11,202 bases of DNA from assembly GCA_937871645.1 (NCBI GenBank), contig CALMPZ010000466.1, forward strand, positions 1-11,202, given 5' to 3'. Position numbers and translations under genes: made by a program. Below are positions 1 through 7,154 of this stretch, piece after piece; position 1 is the stretch's first letter, and each line of letters starts with the position of its first letter. This DNA is from an uncultured Polymorphobacter sp. (lineage in GTDB: Bacteria > Pseudomonadota > Alphaproteobacteria > Sphingomonadales > Sphingomonadaceae). The notes below the pieces were generated by a model that was given only the letters and a program-made list of their open reading frames with translations, had not been told where the DNA came from and searched no databases.

Positions 1-845
1 TCGAGCGAGGCAAAGCGCAGCGTCACCGACCCCGAATCAACCGTCGACATGACAATCGACACAGGCACGCCAATCGCATCCGCGAGTTGATTTTCAAGCG
101 CAGTGACGTTCGCATCCATTTCGGCATCACGTGTTTTGGTTCGCGGCGCGCGCGCAGCACCCGCGGCGGGCTGGCTGGCGCTGGCCAGCGCTTCGGCGGC
201 ACGCACTGATAGGCCTTCGGCGATAATACGATTGGCCAGGCCGACGGGGTCGGGTGCACTGACCAGCGCGCGCGCGTGGCCCATGGTGAGCTTGCGTTCG
301 ATGACCATCGCGCGGACGGCTTCGGGCAGGTCAAGCAGCCGCAGCAGGTTGGCGACATGGCTGCGCGCCTTGCCGACGAGTTTGGCGAGTGCTTCCTGGG
401 TGTGGCCGAAGTCCCGCATCAGCCGGGCAAAGCCCTCGGCTTCTTCGATAGCGTTGAGATCGACGCGCTGGATGTTTTCGATCAACGCGATTTCGAACGC
501 CGCGCTGTCATCGAGGTCGCGCACCACCACCGGCACTTCATGGAGTTGCGCCGCCTGCGCGGCGCGCCAGCGGCGTTCGCCGGCGACGACTTCATAGCGG
601 CCACCCGCCAGCGGCCGCACCAGAATCGGCTGCAACAGCCCGCGCTCGCGCACCGATGCGACGAGTTCGTCCATCGCCGCCGCATCGAACTGGCGGCGTG
701 GCTGCTGGGGATTGGCAACGATCTGCGCCAGCGGCAAGCGCGTCTGCGCTGCCGTCGTGCCGCGGTCGGCAGTGCTGCTGCTGACTTCATCGAGCAACGC
801 CGAAAGCCCGCGGCCCAGGCCAGATTGTCTCTTCTTTTCAATCAT
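1..845 (-). CDS. parB: Chromosome-partitioning protein ParB, C-terminal end cut by window edge
   Basis: ParB is the parS-binding CTPase clamp that loads onto DNA around the origin and works with ParA to segregate chromosomes. The gene starts at an ATG at 845 with GGTGGA about 6 bases upstream, 26 bp after the parA stop. The 281 visible residues begin MIEKKRQSGLGRGLSALL, the conserved N-terminal segment that in this family contacts ParA. The ParB N-terminal domain follows, with NPxQPRR near residue 45 and the CTP-binding GERRWRAA motif at 89-96. A helix-turn-helix DNA-binding region spans about 147-172. After a variable linker (about 222-242), the C-terminal dimerisation segment runs to SGSVTLRFASL at the window edge. 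Only roughly the last 10-15 residues and the stop should be missing. It is the last visible gene of the minus-strand block, and two parS sites lie within 3.4 kb. Confidence 0.96.
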   Translation of the reverse strand, partial: MIEKKRQSGLGRGLSALLDEVSSSTADRGTTAAQTRLPLAQIVANPQQPRRQFDAAAMDELVASVRERGLLQPILVRPLAGGRYEVVAGERRWRAAQAAQLHEVPVVVRDLDDSAAFEIALIENIQRVDLNAIEEAEGFARLMRDFGHTQEALAKLVGKARSHVANLLRLLDLPEAVRAMVIERKLTMGHARALVSAPDPVGLANRIIAEGLSVRAAEALASASQPAAGAARAPRTKTRDAEMDANVTALENQLADAIGVPVSIVMSTVDSGSVTLRFASL

Positions 846-871
846 TTCAATTCCACCCCAAATTCGCTTCG

Positions 872-1666
872 TCAGGCCGCGCGGCGTGTTGCCGGTGGTG
901 TTTGCCGCGCCAATAGTTCGCGGGCCAGCGCCATATAGGCGACAGATCCCGAGCATTTCATGTCGTAGAGCAGCGCCGGCAGGCCGTGGCTCGGCGCTTC
1001 AGACAGCCGCACGTTGCGCGGGATTGTTGTCTCGAACACCTGCGTGCCCATCACCGCGCGCACATCCTTAGACACCGCGTCCGACAGCCGGTTGCGACGA
1101 TCGACCATCGTCAGCACGACGCCGAGCACGGTCAGCTTCGGATTTGGTCCCGAACGCACCAGCTCGACAGTGCCGAGCAATTGGCTGAGCCCTTCGAGGG
1201 CAAAAAATTCGCACTGCAGCGGCACCAGCAGCGAATTGGCCGCGACCAGCGCGTTCAACGTCAGCATGCCCAGCGACGGCGGGCAGTCGATCAGTGTGAA
1301 ATCGGCTGTCGGCATCGCGTCGATCGCCGACTTCAGCCGGTGCAACCGCTGTTCGACACTGACCAGTTCGACTTCGGCACCCGACAGATCCACCGTCGAC
1401 GGCACCACCGACAGCCCCGGCACGCGCGTCGCCACCATCGCCTCCGCCAGCGTCGCGTCACCGAGCAGCACATCATAAACAGAGGTTTCGCGCGTCCGCC
1501 GGTCGATGCCCAACCCGGTCGAGGCGTTGCCCTGCGGATCGAGATCAATCAGCACGACGCTGTGCCCGACGGCAGCGAGCGCTGTCGCCAGATTGATCGC
1601 CGTGGTCGTCTTGCCCACCCCACCCTTCTGGTTGGCGATGGCAATGCATGTCGGCTTGCGCGTCAT
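872..1666 (-). CDS. parA: Chromosome-partitioning ATPase ParA (Soj family)
   Basis: ParA is a Walker-type ATPase that forms an ATP-dependent DNA-bound gradient and pulls the ParB-parS complex. The 264-residue protein has the expected length for a chromosomal ParA without an N-terminal HTH domain. The deviant Walker A motif KGGVGKTT is at residues 14-21, with the signature lysine at 14. Walker A' (IDLDPQGNAS) is at 40-49 and Walker B (FTLIDCPPS) at 123-131. The conserved IPRNVRLSEAPSHG segment is at about 215-228. The ATG overlaps the rsmG stop as ATGA, and a GAAGGA-type Shine-Dalgarno sits 7 to 8 bases upstream inside rsmG, so coupled translation is likely. parB follows after 26 bp. Nothing in the protein is abnormal. 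Confidence 0.97.
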   Translation of the reverse strand: MTRKPTCIAIANQKGGVGKTTTAINLATALAAVGHSVVLIDLDPQGNASTGLGIDRRTRETSVYDVLLGDATLAEAMVATRVPGLSVVPSTVDLSGAEVELVSVEQRLHRLKSAIDAMPTADFTLIDCPPSLGMLTLNALVAANSLLVPLQCEFFALEGLSQLLGTVELVRSGPNPKLTVLGVVLTMVDRRNRLSDAVSKDVRAVMGTQVFETTIPRNVRLSEAPSHGLPALLYDMKCSGSVAYMALARELLARQTPPATRRAA

Positions 1667-2280
1667 ACGGCCTTCCTTCTCACTCTACCGGCGATGACGA
1701 TCTTGCCGCGCGGGTCTGAACGACTCGGCACCAGGTCAACGTCGAAGTTATACTTTAGCCGCGCCGCAGTGATTTCATCGCTCGCTGCCTCGCCTTTCGG
1801 CAGCAACCAAAGCGTCTTTGGCGTCGCGAATCGCAGCCCCCACTCGAACAACTGCCCCAGGTTCGCCAGTGCCCGCGCGCTGATGACATCGACAGCAAAC
1901 GGCGGCAACGCCTCGACGCGCTTGTTGTGAATCGTCACGCCCTGCAAGTTGAGCGCATCGCGCACGGCTTCGAGAAAGCGACATTTTTTGGCAGTCGATT
2001 CAACGAGGTGGACGTTCGGGGCACCGAGCAGCGACACTACCAACCCCGGAAATCCTGCACCGCTGCCGAGGTCAAGCCAGGCACCACTACGCTCTGCGCC
2101 CAACGCATAAAGCTGCGCCGAATCCGCGAAATGTCGCCCCCAAATGTCGAGCAACGTCGATGGCCCAACGAGATTCATCCGCGACTGCCAGTCGATCAGC
2201 ATGTCGGCGTAGAGGTCGAACTTCGCCATTGTTCCACGTGGAACATTGTAATCCGCTGCGAATTGGTCGCGCGTTGTCAC
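1663..2280 (-). CDS. rsmG: 16S rRNA (guanine-527-N7)-methyltransferase RsmG (GidB)
   Basis: RsmG methylates N7 of G527 in 16S rRNA using S-adenosylmethionine; loss of the enzyme gives low-level streptomycin resistance in several bacteria. The 205-residue protein has the family signature [20 protein letters not shown] at 35-54, the SAM-binding motif [13 protein letters not shown] at 68-80 and ISARALANL at 133-141. PKG at 161-163 is also typical. The start is GTG, overlapping the mnmG stop as GTGA, which points to translational coupling. The stop overlaps the parA ATG. The N-terminus carries N-V-P-R-G-T at residues 12-17, encoded by a perfect parS site. Related alphaproteobacterial RsmG proteins often have V-S-R-E-T there, encoded by the other common parS variant, so this stretch is shaped by DNA binding as well as by protein function. 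Confidence 0.97.
   Translation of the reverse strand: MTTRDQFAADYNVPRGTMAKFDLYADMLIDWQSRMNLVGPSTLLDIWGRHFADSAQLYALGAERSGAWLDLGSGAGFPGLVVSLLGAPNVHLVESTAKKCRFLEAVRDALNLQGVTIHNKRVEALPPFAVDVISARALANLGQLFEWGLRFATPKTLWLLPKGEAASDEITAARLKYNFDVDLVPSRSDPRGKIVIAGRVRRKAV
2230..2245. promoter_or_regulatory. parS: parS centromere site inside rsmG
   Basis: The sequence TGTTCCACGTGGAACA is a perfect 16-bp palindrome and fits the general bacterial parS consensus TGTTNCACGTGNAACA. It lies in codons 12-17 of rsmG on the minus strand, and parB is 1.4 kb away. parS sites inside or near gidB/parA are common in bacteria. An identical copy is at 4161-4176. ParB should nucleate here and spread. Confidence 0.95.
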
Positions 2281-4121
2281 GCGGCACGACGTGCATAAGC
2301 GAGCAATGCCGTCAGCGCGCCGGCAGTGACACCGGCCACCCGCCCGGCTGCGCCGATGGTCGCCGGCTGCGCGCGCGACAGCCGTTCGACCATCTCGGCC
2401 GAAAGCCCCGATATGTCGCCGTAGCTCAGATCGCCGGGCAGCAGCAGCGATTCGTCGCGGCGGAACGCCTCGACATCGCTGTTCTGGCGGTCGAGATAGA
2501 CGGCGTAGCGCGCATCGGTTTCGATGCTGACACCGATCGTAGCGTCAACTTGCGACAGTTCGGGCCAGATCGCCACCGCCATCACCCAGTCGATCGCCGG
2601 AAAGCGCATCCATTCGAACGCCGACCGGCGCACACCGTCCTGGCTGACCGTGATGCCGTGGCGTGCAATCTGTACCGGCGTTGCACCTAGATTGCTTGCG
2701 GCGTGCCGCGCTGCAGCCATTGCCTGTTGCCGCGCCTCGAAAACCTGCTGCCGCGCGCCACCAACCAGCCCTAGCCCGAGGCCAAGCGGTGTCAGTCTCA
2801 GATCGGCATTGTCGGCACGCAGACTGAGGCGATATTCGGCGCGCGAGGTGAACATCCTGTACGGCTCACTGACCCCTTGCGTCACCAGATCGTCGATCAT
2901 CACGCCGAGATACGATGTCGCGCGATCAAAATGCACTTCGGCGCTGCCCGCGGCAAAGCGCGCTGCGTTGGTGCCGGCGACCAACCCTTGAGCCCCGGCT
3001 TCCTCATAGCCGGTGGTGCCATTGATTTGGCCTGCCAGCCACAGCCCCTGGACTGAAGCCAGCGCCAGTCCCGGTGTCAGGCAACGCGGGTCGATGTGAT
3101 CATATTCGATCGCGTAGCCCGGTCGCAGAATCTCGGCACGCTCAAGACCGGGGATGGTCGCCAGCATCGCACGCTGCACCTCGACCGGTAGCGACGTCGA
3201 TATGCCGTTGGGATATATCGAGAAATCGTCGACGCCCTCCGGCTCGAGAAAGATCTGATGGCCGTCGCGGTCACCGAATCGCGACACCTTATCCTCGATC
3301 GACGGGCAGTAGCGCGGCCCTGACCCAGTGATATTTCCGGCGTGAATCGCCGATGAGGCCAAGTTTGCCCGCACCACGTCATGCGTCGCCTGCGTCGTGC
3401 GCGTCACAGCGCACGGCAGCTGCGGCGCAACAATACGCGTCGTCAGCGCCGAAAATGGCATCGGCTCGTCATCACCGAATTGCCATTCGAGCCCGGCCCA
3501 ATCGATGGTCCGGCCATCAAGCCGTGCCGGCGTGCCAGTCTTGAGCCGCCGCATCGGCAACCCGCGCGCGCGCAGATCGAGCGCCAGCGAGCGCGATGCG
3601 GGGGCGCCGACGCGGCCGCCGTCGGTCTGCTGGTCGCCAATGTGCATCTTGCCAGCGAGGAATGTGCCCGTGGTCAGCACTACAGCCGCCGCGCGGATTC
3701 CTCCAGCCGACGTCATTACCCCAGTGACCGTGGCCAAATCGCCAAGTAGCGACTCGACGCTGGCGCAAATGACATCGAGATTGGGTTGCGCGGCAACCGC
3801 TGCGGCCATGGCATGGCGATAGAGTTTGCGGTCGACTTGCGCGCGCGGTCCCTGAACGGCGGGGCCTTTGCGGCGATTGAGCAGTCGGAACTGGATCCCG
3901 GCGGCGTCGGCCACGCGCCCCATCAGGCCGTCGAGCGCATCGATTTCGCGGACCAGATGGCCCTTGCCGAGGCCGCCGATTGCCGGGTTGCACGACAGGG
4001 TGCCGAGATCTTCGAGACGCAGTGTCACCAGCGCAGTGTGCGCACCGGTTCGCGCTGCGGCTGCCGCAGCTTCGCAGCCAGCGTGGCCTCCGCCGACGAC
4101 AATGACATCATAGTTGAGCAT
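2277..4121 (-). CDS. mnmG: tRNA uridine-5-carboxymethylaminomethyl modification enzyme MnmG (GidA)
   Basis: MnmG is the FAD- and NADH-dependent partner of MnmE; together they install the cmnm5/nm5 group on the wobble uridine (U34) of certain tRNAs. The chosen ATG at 4121 gives 614 residues starting [19 protein letters not shown], the FAD-binding GxGxxG dinucleotide fold at the very N-terminus. An in-frame ATG 10 codons upstream would add a non-conserved leader and is not preferred. Family signatures are intact: [19 protein letters not shown] at 43-61, [10 protein letters not shown] at 86-95, [10 protein letters not shown] at 269-278, FLEPEG at 291-296, [17 protein letters not shown] at 364-380 and FTSRAEYRL at 425-433. 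The two conserved cysteines (C44 and C272) are present. The gene overlaps rsmG by 4 bases. Its 156-bp upstream gap to mnmE holds a parS site and a candidate promoter, so it may have its own transcript. Confidence 0.98.
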   Translation of the reverse strand: MLNYDVIVVGGGHAGCEAAAAAARTGAHTALVTLRLEDLGTLSCNPAIGGLGKGHLVREIDALDGLMGRVADAAGIQFRLLNRRKGPAVQGPRAQVDRKLYRHAMAAAVAAQPNLDVICASVESLLGDLATVTGVMTSAGGIRAAAVVLTTGTFLAGKMHIGDQQTDGGRVGAPASRSLALDLRARGLPMRRLKTGTPARLDGRTIDWAGLEWQFGDDEPMPFSALTTRIVAPQLPCAVTRTTQATHDVVRANLASSAIHAGNITGSGPRYCPSIEDKVSRFGDRDGHQIFLEPEGVDDFSIYPNGISTSLPVEVQRAMLATIPGLERAEILRPGYAIEYDHIDPRCLTPGLALASVQGLWLAGQINGTTGYEEAGAQGLVAGTNAARFAAGSAEVHFDRATSYLGVMIDDLVTQGVSEPYRMFTSRAEYRLSLRADNADLRLTPLGLGLGLVGGARQQVFEARQQAMAAARHAASNLGATPVQIARHGITVSQDGVRRSAFEWMRFPAIDWVMAVAIWPELSQVDATIGVSIETDARYAVYLDRQNSDVEAFRRDESLLLPGDLSYGDISGLSAEMVERLSRAQPATIGAAGRVAGVTAGALTALLAYARRAA

Positions 4122-4160
4122 GGTCCCGACGTTACAGGTCCAACGCGGCATGAGTCAAAA

Positions 4161-4176
4161 TGTTCCACGTGGAACA
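4161..4176. promoter_or_regulatory. parS: parS centromere site in the mnmE-mnmG gap
   Basis: This is an exact copy of TGTTCCACGTGGAACA. Flanking bases extend the palindrome to 20 bp (4159-4178). It is intergenic, 40 bp upstream of the mnmG start codon and about 43 bp downstream of the predicted transcription start, so bound ParB could affect mnmG transcription (inference). It shares 18 consecutive bases with the site in rsmG, 1931 bp away. Confidence 0.95.
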
Positions 4177-4225
4177 TTACGCTATGGAAGGGTGCCACGA
4201 CGTACTGAAATGCGTTATCACATTG

Positions 4226-4253
4226 ATATTATTATTGTATATATGAGCGCCAA
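4226..4253 (-). promoter_or_regulatory. Candidate sigma-70-type promoter for mnmG
   Basis: Read on the minus strand, TTGGCG (4253-4248) and TAATAT (4231-4226) are separated by 16 bases. Each matches four of six consensus positions. The element sits in the most AT-rich stretch of an otherwise GC-rich window (about 4212-4246), between the mnmE stop and the mnmG start. The predicted transcript would start near 4219 and carry the parS site in its leader. It is weak by sequence alone; location and base composition are the main support. Confidence 0.4.
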
Positions 4254-4277
4254 GGCCACACCGTGTGATTCTGGTGA

Positions 4278-5588
4278 CTACTTGCCGATGCAGAATCGTC
4301 CAAAGATTGCATCGAGCACATCCTCGACGCCGACGGCGCCGGTAATCTGGCCCAGCGCGCGTGACGCCAGCCGAAGCGATTCGGCGCGCAGCACCAGGTC
4401 CCCGGTCGCCAAGGCCGAATCGATATCTTCGAGCGCCAGTGCCAGTGCCTGACGATGCCGCAACTGCGATACCAGCGCCGCCTCGCCCGGCCGGACAGCC
4501 TCGCGTACCCAATTTTCGAGCCATGCCTCAAACACCGTCATGCCCGCGCCGGTGGCAGCAGACACATAGATGACGCCGTCGCGCACGCCCGACGCCATAC
4601 CGCCGCGATCGATCTTGTTGATGATGACTTGCCCTAGCCGTGCATCGGGCAGCGCTTCAGCGATGTGCAGCACCAGATCTGCCTGTGCGGCGCGGGCCCG
4701 GGCACGGCGGATGCCCTCGGCCTCGACCGGATCGCTGGTGTCACGCAATCCGGCGGTGTCGATCAGCGTCACCCCCACCCCGGCGAATACCAGCGGCAAC
4801 TCGATCAGATCGCGCGTCGTGCCGGCGTGTTCGGATACAATTGCAGCCTCTCGACCACATAAAACATTGATAAGGCGGGATTTTCCGACATTCGGCGCCC
4901 CCACCACGGCGATCGTCAGCCCGTCGCGCAGCCGCATGCCGCGCGCCGCATCGGCGAGCGCCGCCGCGATATCGGTGCGCAGCGCGGCAATCGCAGCGTG
5001 CGCCCTGCTGCCGCTCGCCAGCCCGGTTTCGACATCATCCTCGGCCTCGGCGAAGTCGAGCCAGGCCTCGGCCTCGGCGCGCAGGGCAATGATCGCGTCG
5101 CGCCAGCCCTCGACCTTATCGCGCAGCCGGCCGCCGGCCTGGTCGAGCGCCAGCCGGCGCTGCGCCTCGGTCTCGGCGCCGATCAGATCGGCGAGGCCTT
5201 CGGACTGGCTGAGATCGAAGCGGCCATTGTCGAAGCCGCGGCGGGTGAACTCGCCCGGCTCGGCGAGCCGCAGCCCCGGCAGGGTGCCCAGTACGTGCAG
5301 CACGGCTGTGACCACGGCCGGCCCACCGTGCAGGTGCAGTTCAACGACATCCTCGCCGGTTGCGCTGGCGGGTCCGGCGAAGCGCAGCACCATTGCGCGA
5401 TCGAGAACGCTGCCGTCTGCAGGGTCGCGCAGCGTGCGCAACGCCGCCTGTCTCGGCGGTGGCAGTGTTGTTGTCAGCGTGGCGAGCGCCGCCGTCGCCT
5501 GCGCGCCCGAAACGCGCACCAACGCTACCCCGGCAGGCGGTCGGCCCGACGAAAGTGCGTAGATCGTGTCATCATGACGGGGCGCCAA
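4278..5588 (-). CDS. mnmE: tRNA modification GTPase MnmE (TrmE)
   Basis: MnmE is the GTPase and formyl-tetrahydrofolate-binding partner of MnmG in wobble-uridine modification. The 436 residues begin with DDTIYALSSGRPPAGVALVRVSG, the conserved folate-binding N-terminal domain, with GEDVVELHLHGGPAVV at about 78-93. A helical domain surrounds an inserted G domain: G1 GAPNVGKS at 230-237, G2 GTTRD at 256-260, G3 DTAG at 277-280, G4 NKID at 324-327 and G5 SAA at 343-345. The C-terminus is FCIGK with the conserved cysteine. After the P-loop the protein reads GKSRLIN, where GKSSLLN is usual, a mild oddity. The start is TTG at 5588. The TGA of the upstream DUF6489 gene is in the same frame six codons earlier, and no ATG or GTG lies between that stop and the conserved N-terminus, so TTG is the only credible start. 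No clear Shine-Dalgarno precedes it, and coupling to the upstream gene is likely. Confidence 0.97.
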   Translation of the reverse strand: MAPRHDDTIYALSSGRPPAGVALVRVSGAQATAALATLTTTLPPPRQAALRTLRDPADGSVLDRAMVLRFAGPASATGEDVVELHLHGGPAVVTAVLHVLGTLPGLRLAEPGEFTRRGFDNGRFDLSQSEGLADLIGAETEAQRRLALDQAGGRLRDKVEGWRDAIIALRAEAEAWLDFAEAEDDVETGLASGSRAHAAIAALRTDIAAALADAARGMRLRDGLTIAVVGAPNVGKSRLINVLCGREAAIVSEHAGTTRDLIELPLVFAGVGVTLIDTAGLRDTSDPVEAEGIRRARARAAQADLVLHIAEALPDARLGQVIINKIDRGGMASGVRDGVIYVSAATGAGMTVFEAWLENWVREAVRPGEAALVSQLRHRQALALALEDIDSALATGDLVLRAESLRLASRALGQITGAVGVEDVLDAIFGRFCIGK

Positions 5589-5603
5589 TGCAGCCGCCGC
5601 CGC

Positions 5604-5840
5604 TCAGCTCTTGGCCTTGCCGGTGCTGCCGAGGAACACGCTGCGCCACTTTTCCAAGCCGTCGGCCATGCCGGGCATCCAGTTGCGCGCCAGCCGCTCG
5701 AAATCCGCCGGGGTCAGTCCATCGGTGACAAGACCGCGCATGCGTTCGAGGTAGAGCTCGTGCAGCGGCTCGAGGTCGGGCAGGCCCATCAGCGTGCGCG
5801 CCTCCTGCGGAGTGCAATCAATGTCGAAGGTAATCTTCAT
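5604..5840 (-). CDS. Small DUF6489-family protein of unknown function
   Basis: This 78-residue protein starts MKITFDIDCTPQEARTLMGL and carries the CTPQEAR-x-x-MGLPDL motif at about 9-23, which I recognise as typical of the DUF6489 family. It continues as a mostly helical, acidic-then-basic chain ending GSTGKAKS. I see no signal peptide, membrane segment or catalytic motif. The ATG at 5840 has AGGAG 10 bases upstream; a longer reading from 5939 lacks conservation and is rejected. The stop lies 15 bp before the TTG of mnmE in the same frame, so the two are probably co-transcribed and mnmE translation may depend on this gene. The family is found mainly in alphaproteobacteria. Its biochemical role is unknown; the link to mnmE is by context only. 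Confidence 0.85.
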   Translation of the reverse strand: MKITFDIDCTPQEARTLMGLPDLEPLHELYLERMRGLVTDGLTPADFERLARNWMPGMADGLEKWRSVFLGSTGKAKS

Positions 5841-5977
5841 GGCGGCCGTGCTCCTGGATGCGGCGATCAGTCTAACGGTCGCGCTGCGTATCGCCAAGTG
5901 ACCACACACCGGTGGCAGCAGCCGCGCGAAATGTGCCATATAGCCGACTTCCCGACCTCGCGCAGTGGAGACTCAAA

Positions 5978-6661
5978 ATGGGCGCATTTACCCAACTCGA
6001 AGCACTTGATGGCACCGGCAGCTTCAAGGCCTATGAGGCCGGCAGCGGCAATGCCGGGATCGTCGTCATCCAGGAGATTTTCGGCATCAACGCCGGCATC
6101 CGCGCGATGGTCGATAACTGGGCAGCACTGGGCTATCACGCGATCGCGCCCGACCTGTTCTGGCGCCAGGAACATGGCATCGAACTCGACGCCGATGTGC
6201 CCGCGGAGTTCCAGCGCGCGCTCGGCCACATGGAGCGTTTCGACGGCACCAAGGCCGTTGCAGACATTGAGGCGGCGATCAAATTGCTGCGCAGCAAAGG
6301 CTGCAGCAAAGTCGGCGTCATCGGCTATTGCCTCGGCGGATACCTGGCCTATCTGTGCGCGACGCGGACCGACAGCGACGCCAGCATCGGTTATTACGGC
6401 GTCAGCATCGACACCAAGCTCGACGAGCAACACGCTATCGGCAAACCGCTGATGCTCCACATCGCCACGGCCGATGGGTTCGTGCCGGCCGCATCGCAGG
6501 CGGCGGTGCACGCCGCGCTCGACGGCAACCGCCATGTTACCATTTACGACTATGACGCCGACCACGCGTTTGCGCGCCACAGCGGGAGTTCGCGCGTGCC
6601 GGCGCTGGCTGAAATCGCCGATGCCCGGTCGCGCGACTTCTTTGCAGCGCATCTGCGGTGA
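5978..6661 (+). CDS. Dienelactone hydrolase family protein
   Basis: This is an alpha/beta-hydrolase of the dienelactone hydrolase family, whose named members hydrolyse 4-carboxymethylenebut-2-en-4-olide to maleylacetate in chloroaromatic breakdown; many relatives have other or unknown ester or lactone substrates. The 227-residue length is normal. The QEIFGIN strand-loop at 32-38 supplies the conserved glutamate. The nucleophile elbow GYCLGG at 117-122 has Cys118. Asp166 (ATADGFVP) and His196 (DADHAF) complete the Cys-Asp-His triad. There is no signal peptide, so it should be cytosolic. The ATG at 5978 follows GTGGAG with 7 bases spacing; an upstream in-frame ATG at 5912 adds a non-conserved leader. 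It is the first gene of a three-gene plus-strand set, and the next gene overlaps its stop by 4 bases. No recognisable promoter was seen in the 137-bp gap before it. Confidence 0.93.
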   Translation: MGAFTQLEALDGTGSFKAYEAGSGNAGIVVIQEIFGINAGIRAMVDNWAALGYHAIAPDLFWRQEHGIELDADVPAEFQRALGHMERFDGTKAVADIEAAIKLLRSKGCSKVGVIGYCLGGYLAYLCATRTDSDASIGYYGVSIDTKLDEQHAIGKPLMLHIATADGFVPAASQAAVHAALDGNRHVTIYDYDADHAFARHSGSSRVPALAEIADARSRDFFAAHLR

Positions 6662-7152
6662 TCATACGCGCCGCGCAGGCGCGCGACGTTCCGGCGATTC
6701 TCGACATCGTCAACGACGCGATCCTGAACAGCACCGCGTTGTTCGAATATGAACCTCGCACGCTCGACGAGCAGGCCGGCTGGCTTGCCGATCGCAACGC
6801 CGGCGGCTGGCCGGTGCTGGTCGCCGACGTCGATGGCGACACAATCGGCTTTGCCAGCTACGGACCGTTTCGCGCCCGCCCAGCCTATGCCGCAACGGTC
6901 GAACATTCGGTTTATGTTGCGCAGCATGACCGCAGCAAAGGCGTCGGCCGTGCGCTGATGCTGGCGCTGATTGCGGCAGCCAAATCCGATGGCCGGCATG
7001 TGATGGTCGGCGGCATCGACGGCTCGAATGATGCGAGCATTGCCTTTCACGCGGCGCTGGGGTTTGTCGAAACCGGCCGCCTGCCCGAAGTCGGCTGGAA
7101 GTTCGAACGCTGGCTCGATCTGGTTTTCATGCAACTGATTCTGAAGGATTGA
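6658..7152 (+). CDS. GNAT N-acetyltransferase, phosphinothricin/methionine-sulfoximine type
   Basis: This 164-residue protein transfers acetyl from acetyl-CoA to a small amino compound. It resembles the Pat/Bar/YncA (MnaT) group that acetylates phosphinothricin, methionine sulfoximine or methionine sulfone. It starts IIRAAQARDVPAILDIVNDAI, the usual N-terminal strand-helix. TVEHSVYV at 80-87 carries the group's conserved glutamate (E82). The acetyl-CoA pyrophosphate loop is RSKGVGRAL at 92-100. The C-terminus has GFVETGRLPEVGWKFERWLDLVFMQ at about 135-159, a hallmark of this subgroup. The start is GTG, overlapping the upstream hydrolase stop as GTGA, and the stop is 2 bp before the next gene, so it is translated as part of an operon. 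The exact substrate cannot be told from sequence. Confidence 0.94.
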   Translation: MIIRAAQARDVPAILDIVNDAILNSTALFEYEPRTLDEQAGWLADRNAGGWPVLVADVDGDTIGFASYGPFRARPAYAATVEHSVYVAQHDRSKGVGRALMLALIAAAKSDGRHVMVGGIDGSNDASIAFHAALGFVETGRLPEVGWKFERWLDLVFMQLILKD

Positions 7153-7154
7153 AC

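Noticed and set aside
122..135. CACGTG core inside parB as a third parS site
   Set aside because: The flanks (ATCACGTGTTTT) are not palindromic and match the parS consensus poorly.
103..597. Long plus-strand open frames opposite parB, parA, mnmG and mnmE
   Set aside because: They are Arg/Ala/Ser-rich mirror frames of high-GC genes on the other strand, with no recognisable domain; the minus-strand proteins are clearly conserved.
4213..4222. TTATCACAT as a possible DnaA box near the parAB block
   Set aside because: It does not fit the TTATNCACA consensus and is single; no origin-like cluster was seen.
4114..4452. Plus-strand frame through the mnmE-mnmG gap that also encodes N-V-P-R-G-T from the parS site
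   Set aside because: The peptide match comes from the palindrome itself. The rest overlaps the mnmE end and has no family resemblance.
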